Source: Apophysomyces variabilis (taxonomy: Eukaryota; Mucoromycota; Mucoromycetes; Mucorales; Mucoraceae). Taken from it: a stretch of DNA of 26,711 nucleotides. Shown here piece by piece: positions 21,192 through 26,711 of the stretch. The stretch lies in contig MZZL01000401.1 in assembly GCA_002749535.1 (NCBI GenBank), positions 467,935 through 494,645 of the forward strand, in the 5' to 3' direction. Position 1 is the stretch's first letter. Each line of letters starts with the position of its first letter. The notes under the pieces were generated by a model. That model saw only the letters and a program-made list of their open reading frames with translations. It ran no database searches and had not been told where the DNA came from. The position numbers were made by a program, and so were the translations under genes.

Positions 21192-22607
21192 ATGAATGAC
21201 TTGTGTGATTACATGGAAGCCGAAGAAGCTTCATTGAATATAAATGATGCTACCTCTTTTGACATTGACATGTCCGAGGATGATGAACAGATTGAGTCGG
21301 TAGGATTGCCTCATTCATATGTAGATGCTTTGAGTAATGGATGGGGAGAAAGCAGTAATTCTGTAAATGATGCCTTTGTACGCATGCGTACATTGGCAGA
21401 TGCTAGATCATCAGTTGACGATGGTGCAGATGAAAGCCTAGCAGACTTTGTTCACTTTCCAAAAAGCTCACATGCCCAACGAAAGCATAAACAAGTGGCT
21501 AAAGCTGGAGCAAGAGGGTCATACAGACGATATACTCCGCAGCAAATAGAAAAGCTGTTTGATTTAGTGATTGAAGAAGGACAAACAGCAAAGGAAGCAG
21601 CGCTTATCACAGGTATAAATGTCCGAACAGCACAACATTATATCAAAACGTACAATCGGGACGAAGAAAGACGTCTACCTGGTGTTCAGAGGAAGCTCTC
21701 CACTAAATACTATGGTAAGCTGACTGAAGCCCACTCCCAGTTTCTTGTAGATTACATTGATAAAAATCCGATTTGTATTTTGGCTGATATAAAGAAAAGG
21801 CTTTGTGAAGCATTTGAAAACTTAACAATCTCAGAATCAGCATTGCATAGACATTTAGTTAATAAATGCCATATAACTTTGAAAAAGTTGGAAAAGCTCC
21901 CTGCAGCAAGGAATTCTGATCGAGTGATAACTTTGCGAAAGGAAAAAATCGAAGAGTGGGAAAAAATGCAAGACTTGGACTTTACTAAGAACTGTGTCTT
22001 CATCGACAAAGCTGGTTTCAACTTGCATACCCAAAGAAATTTTGGTCGTTCCTTGAGAGGAACACCAGCGAAAGGCACTGTACCAACTGGAAAGGGTGTT
22101 ACAATTACCATATTAGGTGCCATATCTGAAGCTGGAGTGATAGATATATCTTTGAGAAAGCCTCGAGCTGCATCAGTGTCCAAGAAGAGAAAGCTTAATG
22201 GAAAAGGTGTAAAAACTGTTAATGGTCGGATTGGTACACGAACAGAGCATTTCCTCTCTTATATATCAAATGTGATGGACGTACTGGATAAACACAATAT
22301 GAAAGGCTATTATATCGTGATGGATAATGCACCAATACACACACCAGTGTCTGTCCGTGAATTGATCGAGAGCAGAGGTTACAAGTGTCTGTATCTGCCA
22401 CCGTATTCTCCATTTTTAAATCCTATCGAAGAGTTTTGGGCAAAGGTGAAAGCAGGTATTCGGAGGAATGCATTGAGAGCAGATGAACGACTTACAGATC
22501 GAATCTGTGATTCAGTAAATAAAGTGACAAGGTCAAATTGCCAAGCTTGGATAAAGCATGCAATATCTTTCCTTCCTCGTTGTAAAAATGGGGAAAGAAA
22601 CCTTTAG
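21192..22607 (+). CDS. DD34E mariner/IS630-type transposase, left copy
   Basis: The 471-residue product is a cut-and-paste transposase of the IS630/Tc1/mariner superfamily. It has an acidic N-terminus (1-85), then a helix-turn-helix (about 112-152: RRYTPQQIEKLFDLVIEEG, then GINVRTAQHYIK). A second helix-turn-helix at about 165-235 includes ADIKKRLCEAFENLTIS. The DDE_3 catalytic domain runs from about 265 to 420. The catalytic residues read as Asp272 (CVFIDKAGFN), Asp378 (YIVMDNAPIH) and Glu413 (PPYSPFLNPIEEFWAKVK), a DD34E spacing. A basic, nuclear-signal-like stretch (KKRKLNGKG) lies at 331-339. The frame is intronless and intact, and the start is the first Met in the arm. It appears identical to the copy at 25252-26667, which suggests a recent duplication or ongoing activity. 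The residue after Asp272 is Lys rather than the more usual Glu. Confidence 0.92.
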   Translation: MNDLCDYMEAEEASLNINDATSFDIDMSEDDEQIESVGLPHSYVDALSNGWGESSNSVNDAFVRMRTLADARSSVDDGADESLADFVHFPKSSHAQRKHKQVAKAGARGSYRRYTPQQIEKLFDLVIEEGQTAKEAALITGINVRTAQHYIKTYNRDEERRLPGVQRKLSTKYYGKLTEAHSQFLVDYIDKNPICILADIKKRLCEAFENLTISESALHRHLVNKCHITLKKLEKLPAARNSDRVITLRKEKIEEWEKMQDLDFTKNCVFIDKAGFNLHTQRNFGRSLRGTPAKGTVPTGKGVTITILGAISEAGVIDISLRKPRAASVSKKRKLNGKGVKTVNGRIGTRTEHFLSYISNVMDVLDKHNMKGYYIVMDNAPIHTPVSVRELIESRGYKCLYLPPYSPFLNPIEEFWAKVKAGIRRNALRADERLTDRICDSVNKVTRSNCQAWIKHAISFLPRCKNGERNL

Positions 22608-22689
22608 AGTAGGCTTTGCAAAGCGAAGTCAATTCACTTTAACTCCTAGAATCAGAATCATATATGCTGCAAAAAAAAAGGATACTCTG

Positions 22690-22731
22690 ATGCTGATGGT
22701 GCTGATGGTGCGGATGGTGCTGATGGTGCTG
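22690..22731 (+). repeat. Short 9-bp minisatellite in left arm (about 5 units)
   Basis: Units of GGTGCTGAT, one of them GGTGCGGAT, are the counterpart of the expanded array in the right arm. The array lies about 80 bases after the transposase stop. Confidence 0.9.
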
Positions 22732-22778
22732 ACTGTACCTGAAATAATGCCGCCCAAGAGAAGCACCTCTATTCACCA

Positions 22779-23206
22779 TGGTAATACATGTTTAAAAAGG
22801 TTGCACTAGCTCATATTAGGGATGCATTCCAATGAAAAAATCATTCTCCATACCAACTAACTCAAATAATGGGATGAATTGTTGCTATTCAATCAGATAT
22901 TTCTGAATATTTCCGAAGTCTTGAACATTCTGAAAAGCGCAGCCATACTGCACTGTTTGAGATGAGTGTTGACACGAGACTGGTAACAAATCAGAGAAGG
23001 GATCTCTTGTATAGCTAAACAGTAGCATTTGCACTAATTTCGATGTCAAGTGCAGACCTAATTGATGTTGCTAAGACACAACGCTATTAATAGTTTCATA
23101 CGTTTCATGTTTACGCCGCTGTCCATGTGTAACCAAATAATGGTAAAAAAATGGATCGGGGACTTACGCAAGCTTGCTTACCCTTCCTTTGTTACTTATA
23201 TCTCAT
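22779..23206. other. Left part of the unique spacer, no gene recognised
   Basis: AT-rich, no repeat shared with the arms, and no open frame with a recognisable product. It presumably holds the promoter of the gene that starts near 23207. Confidence 0.35.
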
Positions 23207-23438
23207 ATGAAAGAAAAGCAAATGGTAGATGATTGTGATCCTAAATGGTAATTTCTCGCTTTCCTAGCGTGCTGGTATAACTGATTTCATTCCAGTCCAG
23301 ATGAAAATATTGAACATCCAGAAGGTGAATCTTTTAGATTCATACATATTCCTTCCGATGCATTAACGAATCAATTTAGTCGATGAGGAATTACTTCTAT
23401 TCACCTTACCACAAAAATATCGACCAGGAACAGACTTT
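23207..23438 (+). pseudogene. 5' exons of the spacer gene, with an apparent one-base frameshift
   Basis: ATG at 23207 opens a short exon (to 23247), then a 48-nt GT-AG intron (23248-23295). The next exon reads DENIEHPEGESFRFIHIPSD and ends in a TGA at 23383-23385. In another frame, starting just there, the sequence continues (EELLLFTLPQKYRPGTDF) straight into the Met at 23439. The two halves would be continuous if one base near 23384 were extra, so I read this as the true N-terminus broken by an insertion. A sequencing error is possible. Confidence 0.5.
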
Positions 23439-24437
23439 ATGAGCAGGCTTTTGCTCAAAGACCAAAGGATCATCGATTTGATAACGAATTCCTTGTTGGA
23501 CGTTGGTAGCGAAACGTACGTTGCTGGTCAAACTGATTGGCCCGACTGCACCACCTGTGATGTTCTCTATGTACCACGTCAAGCGCAAATGAACTCGTTG
23601 GCCCCAATCATTGTAGAGATCCAAAACAAAGTAGATCAAACGTTTATGAGTCGATCCATTCGTTACTGCCTTAATGTGTACCAGCTGTACAAGACACTTC
23701 CGGTGCTGCTTATTATTTGTATTGACAAGGTATCAGGTCAAGGGATAAGCGAAGGCTTTACGCCACGCCACGATCAACCTTTTCTCCAAGAAACTACATG
23801 CAAGTATTGGGCACAAAGTTGCTTTCTTCTTTCGAAGGATACAGTTAAGGATTTTCTTCAGCAAGAACCAATGTATCCATTGGTTGCGCTGTGTGTATTT
23901 TTGACATCACAGAAAAGATGTATACTCGCTTTGGGTAATTGTTATGACCCGACATTAAGACTCCTGCATCAAATTGCGAAGGAAAAGTTCAGTGACGAGT
24001 GTAGCCAAGAAGAGGAGACGCTGCAAGCTATTAACACGATCTGCAAGGCCGCTCACATGCAGTTTGAGAAGATCTACAATCGCTTAAACGAAGAAATACC
24101 TTCATCAAGTAAGACGCTGCAATATGTCAAGGACGGGATGGAGTACATGGAGCGTCAAAAAAGAAAATATGAGAAACTTGAAGAAAGTGAAGGAAGTGAG
24201 TGCACAACTCCGATGGAAGATACACCACCCCTCCACAATCTTAAAGGGAAGTTACAAGTCGACAGCAATAGCAAGGCCGTAGAAATGAAATTCGTTGAGG
24301 AATTCATGGCAAACAGAAAAGGACGGATGAGCTGGAAGGCATGCTGGGAGGCTGGATTACAGAGTGGTATTTTTAAAGGTTATGGTAACCACAACAGTTT
24401 GAGAGTGCAATACCAAAAATATGTGAAAGGAAAATAA
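23439..24437 (+). CDS. Putative PD-(D/E)XK nuclease-like protein in the inverted-repeat spacer
   Basis: The intact part of this frame encodes 332 residues from an internal Met; coding similarity extends upstream of it. I recognise the style of a multi-copy Mucoromycota hypothetical family (LLLKDQRIIDLITNSLLDVG, SETYVAGQTDWPD), not a named enzyme. The arrangement CDVLYVP (Asp41) followed by APIIVEIQNKVDQ (Glu60-x-Gln62) resembles a PD-(D/E)XK nuclease core in which Lys is replaced by Gln, as in Rpn-type families. This is inference. A charged linker (about 190-275) and a C-terminal block (EFMANRKGRMSWKACWEAGL, then QSGIFKGYGNHNSLRVQYQK) could bind DNA. It ends 40 bases before the right arm. It may be cargo of a composite element, an older gene into which transposons jumped, or a separate mobile gene. 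Confidence 0.6.
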   Translation: MSRLLLKDQRIIDLITNSLLDVGSETYVAGQTDWPDCTTCDVLYVPRQAQMNSLAPIIVEIQNKVDQTFMSRSIRYCLNVYQLYKTLPVLLIICIDKVSGQGISEGFTPRHDQPFLQETTCKYWAQSCFLLSKDTVKDFLQQEPMYPLVALCVFLTSQKRCILALGNCYDPTLRLLHQIAKEKFSDECSQEEETLQAINTICKAAHMQFEKIYNRLNEEIPSSSKTLQYVKDGMEYMERQKRKYEKLEESEGSECTTPMEDTPPLHNLKGKLQVDSNSKAVEMKFVEEFMANRKGRMSWKACWEAGLQSGIFKGYGNHNSLRVQYQKYVKGK

Positions 24438-24524
24438 AACTATGGTATAAATCCATCTTTGTCAAGCACATTATCGCTGGTGAATAGAGATGCTTCTCTT
24501 GGGCGGCATTATTTCAGGTACAGT

Positions 24525-25170
24525 CAGCACCATCCGCACCATCCGCACCATCCGCACCATCAGCACCATCAGCACCATCAGCACCATCAGCACCATCAGC
24601 ACCATCAGCACCATCAGCACCATCAGCACCATCAGCACCATCAGCACCATCAGCACCATCAGCACCATCAGCACCATCAGCACCATCAGCACCATCAGCA
24701 CCATCAGCACCATCAGCACCATCAGCACCATCAGCACCATCAGCACCATCAGCACCATCAGCACCATCAGCACCATCAGCACCATCAGCACCATCAGCAC
24801 CATCAGCACCATCAGCACCATCAGCACCATCAGCACCATCAGCACCATCAGCACCATCAGCACCATCAGCACCATCAGCACCATCAGCACCATCAGCACC
24901 ATCAGCACCATCAGCACCATCAGCACCATCAGCACCATCAGCACCATCAGCACCATCAGCACCATCAGCACCATCAGCACCATCAGCACCATCAGCACCA
25001 TCAGCACCATCAGCACCATCAGCACCATCAGCACCATCAGCACCATCAGCACCATCAGCACCATCAGCACCATCAGCACCATCAGCACCATCAGCACCAT
25101 CAGCACCATCAGCACCATCAGCACCATCAGCACCATCAGCACCATCAGCACCATCAGCACCATCCGCACC
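24525..25170 (+). repeat. Expanded 9-bp minisatellite, about 72 units of CAGCACCAT
   Basis: A near-perfect array: the interior units are all CAGCACCAT, and CCGCACCAT variants occur only at the two edges (three after the first unit, one at the end). The array starts directly after TACAGT at 24519-24524. Because the unit is nine bases, it keeps every frame phase and makes long artificial frames: Gln-His-His and Ser-Thr-Ile on the plus strand, Met-Val-Leu on the minus strand. Confidence 0.97.
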
Positions 25171-25251
25171 AGAGTATCCTTTTTTTTTGCAGCATATATG
25201 ATTTTGATTCTAGGAGTTAAAGTGAATTGACTTCGCTTTGCAAAGCCTACT

Positions 25252-26667
25252 CTAAAGGTTTCTTTCCCCATTTTTACAACGAGGAAGGAAAGATATTGCA
25301 TGCTTTATCCAAGCTTGGCAATTTGACCTTGTCACTTTATTTACTGAATCACAGATTCGATCTGTAAGTCGTTCATCTGCTCTCAATGCATTCCTCCGAA
25401 TACCTGCTTTCACCTTTGCCCAAAACTCTTCGATAGGATTTAAAAATGGAGAATACGGTGGCAGATACAGACACTTGTAACCTCTGCTCTCGATCAATTC
25501 ACGGACAGACACTGGTGTGTGTATTGGTGCATTATCCATCACGATATAATAGCCTTTCATATTGTGTTTATCCAGTACGTCCATCACATTTGATATATAA
25601 GAGAGGAAATGCTCTGTTCGTGTACCAATCCGACCATTAACAGTTTTTACACCTTTTCCATTAAGCTTTCTCTTCTTGGACACTGATGCAGCTCGAGGCT
25701 TTCTCAAAGATATATCTATCACTCCAGCTTCAGATATGGCACCTAATATGGTAATTGTAACACCCTTTCCAGTTGGTACAGTGCCTTTCGCTGGTGTTCC
25801 TCTCAAGGAACGACCAAAATTTCTTTGGGTATGCAAGTTGAAACCAGCTTTGTCGATGAAGACACAGTTCTTAGTAAAGTCCAAGTCTTGCATTTTTTCC
25901 CACTCTTCGATTTTTTCCTTTCGCAAAGTTATCACTCGATCAGAATTCCTTGCTGCAGGGAGCTTTTCCAACTTTTTCAAAGTTATATGGCATTTATTAA
26001 CTAAATGTCTATGCAATGCTGATTCTGAGATTGTTAAGTTTTCAAATGCTTCACAAAGCCTTTTCTTTATATCAGCCAAAATACAAATCGGATTTTTATC
26101 AATGTAATCTACAAGAAACTGGGAGTGGGCTTCAGTCAGCTTACCATAGTATTTAGTGGAGAGCTTCCTCTGAACACCAGGTAGACGTCTTTCTTCGTCC
26201 CGATTGTACGTTTTGATATAATGTTGTGCTGTTCGGACATTTATACCTGTGATAAGCGCTGCTTCCTTTGCTGTTTGTCCTTCTTCAATCACTAAATCAA
26301 ACAGCTTTTCTATTTGCTGCGGAGTATATCGTCTGTATGACCCTCTTGCTCCAGCTTTAGCCACTTGTTTATGCTTTCGTTGGGCATGTGAGCTTTTTGG
26401 AAAGTGAACAAAGTCTGCTAGGCTTTCATCTGCACCATCGTCAACTGATGATCTAGCATCTGCCAATGTACGCATGCGTACAAAGGCATCATTTACAGAA
26501 TTACTGCTTTCTCCCCATCCATTACTCAAAGCATCTACATATGAATGAGGCAATCCTACCGACTCAATCTGTTCATCATCCTCGGACATGTCAATGTCAA
26601 AAGAGGTAGCATCATTTATATTCAATGAAGCTTCTTCGGCTTCCATGTAATCACACAAGTCATTCAT
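25252..26667 (-). CDS. DD34E mariner/IS630-type transposase, right copy
   Basis: An intact, intronless 471-residue frame, to my eye identical in protein sequence to the left copy, with Asp272, Asp378 and Glu413 in place. It starts at the ATG ending at 26667 and stops at 25252-25254. Its 3' side (lower coordinates) carries the expanded minisatellite rather than the short one. The two genes converge on the nuclease-like gene between them. With both copies intact, either could supply transposase in trans to the pair or to short non-autonomous relatives. Confidence 0.92.
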   Translation of the reverse strand: MNDLCDYMEAEEASLNINDATSFDIDMSEDDEQIESVGLPHSYVDALSNGWGESSNSVNDAFVRMRTLADARSSVDDGADESLADFVHFPKSSHAQRKHKQVAKAGARGSYRRYTPQQIEKLFDLVIEEGQTAKEAALITGINVRTAQHYIKTYNRDEERRLPGVQRKLSTKYYGKLTEAHSQFLVDYIDKNPICILADIKKRLCEAFENLTISESALHRHLVNKCHITLKKLEKLPAARNSDRVITLRKEKIEEWEKMQDLDFTKNCVFIDKAGFNLHTQRNFGRSLRGTPAKGTVPTGKGVTITILGAISEAGVIDISLRKPRAASVSKKRKLNGKGVKTVNGRIGTRTEHFLSYISNVMDVLDKHNMKGYYIVMDNAPIHTPVSVRELIESRGYKCLYLPPYSPFLNPIEEFWAKVKAGIRRNALRADERLTDRICDSVNKVTRSNCQAWIKHAISFLPRCKNGERNL

Positions 26668-26711
26668 CGTTATTAAAAGAAAGATAAGTTTCCCTCTAAA
26701 CTGGTGTACCT

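Larger units (their letters stand above)
21148..22778 (+). repeat. Left arm of large inverted repeat (transposon copy 1)
   Basis: This 1631-base arm is the reverse complement of 24478-26711, apart from minisatellite length and two visible single-base differences (at about 22653 and 22766). It holds the transposase, about 5 copies of a 9-bp repeat, a TA-flanked CAGTCAGCACC-type motif (as seen on the minus strand) and about 40 further shared bases. Homology stops abruptly after ATTCACCA at 22778. The outer boundary is set by where the window ends in the other arm, so the true left end may be further out. Confidence 0.92.
24478..26711 (-). repeat. Right arm of large inverted repeat (transposon copy 2, cut by window end)
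   Basis: Reverse complement of 21148-22778. It is 2234 bases long, so it exceeds the left arm by 603 bases, which is 67 x 9 and fully explained by minisatellite expansion. The last base of the window still matches the left arm, so the outer end of this copy is not visible. Confidence 0.92.

Noticed and set aside
24525..25170. CRISPR-like array
   Set aside because: The units are contiguous 9-mers with no spacers, and the genome is eukaryotic.
24459..25230. Long plus-strand frames coding Gln-His-His or Ser-Thr-Ile repeats
   Set aside because: They are produced by the 9-bp minisatellite, lack any conserved flank, and run antisense to the transposon unit.
25446..26107. Plus-strand frames within the right arm (also mirrored at 21752-22413)
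   Set aside because: Antisense shadows of the transposase. They recur in both arms only because the arms are identical.
1..26711. tRNA or rRNA genes
   Set aside because: No cloverleaf B-box pattern or rRNA-like conserved stretch was recognised on either strand by eye.

Overview
The window reads as nuclear DNA of a filamentous or zygosporic fungus, most likely Mucoromycota. Evidence for this: every gene is broken by very short GT-AG introns (31 to about 108 nt, many under 50), the conserved genes are eukaryotic and mostly typical of fungi (RRS1, LOA1/VPS66, a SIP3/LAM-type protein, TAP42), and the repeat content (LINE remnant, DD34E mariner-like transposase, lineage-specific repeat genes) fits that group. 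The species cannot be named from the sequence. All exon models below were built by eye from open frames, splice sites and family resemblance. No search was run.

Layout. Positions 1-14839 are gene-dense and mostly housekeeping: RRS1 (+, ribosome assembly), a kaptin-like KICSTOR subunit (-), a LOA1/VPS66-like lysophospholipid acyltransferase (-), a long BAR-PH-GRAM-VASt-TM lipid transfer protein of the SIP3/YSP1 class (+), TAP42/IGBP1 (+), a decayed F-box/LRR-like gene (+) and adenine phosphoribosyltransferase (+). Two of these (kaptin and TAP42) belong to TOR signalling. Two act on membrane lipids and are divergently arranged around a 1.27 kb intergenic stretch.

From about 15.3 kb the character changes. 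There is a broken repeat-family gene (-), a purine-rich tract, a non-LTR reverse transcriptase remnant with three unresolved bases, a 102-bp tandem duplication, a possible small multi-exon gene, a C-rich island carrying a clear G-quadruplex motif on the minus strand, and about 2.5 kb with only doubtful exons.

The last 5.5 kb (21148-26711) is the most unusual part. Two apparently identical copies of a 471-residue DD34E transposase face each other as a large inverted repeat. They enclose a 1.7 kb unique spacer with one gene that looks like a PD-(D/E)XK nuclease fold and carries an apparent N-terminal one-base frameshift. The arms differ in length by exactly 603 bases (67 x 9), because a 9-bp minisatellite at the 3' end of the transposase unit has about 5 copies in the left arm and about 72 in the right. 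The window ends inside the right arm, so the outer end of that copy cannot be seen.
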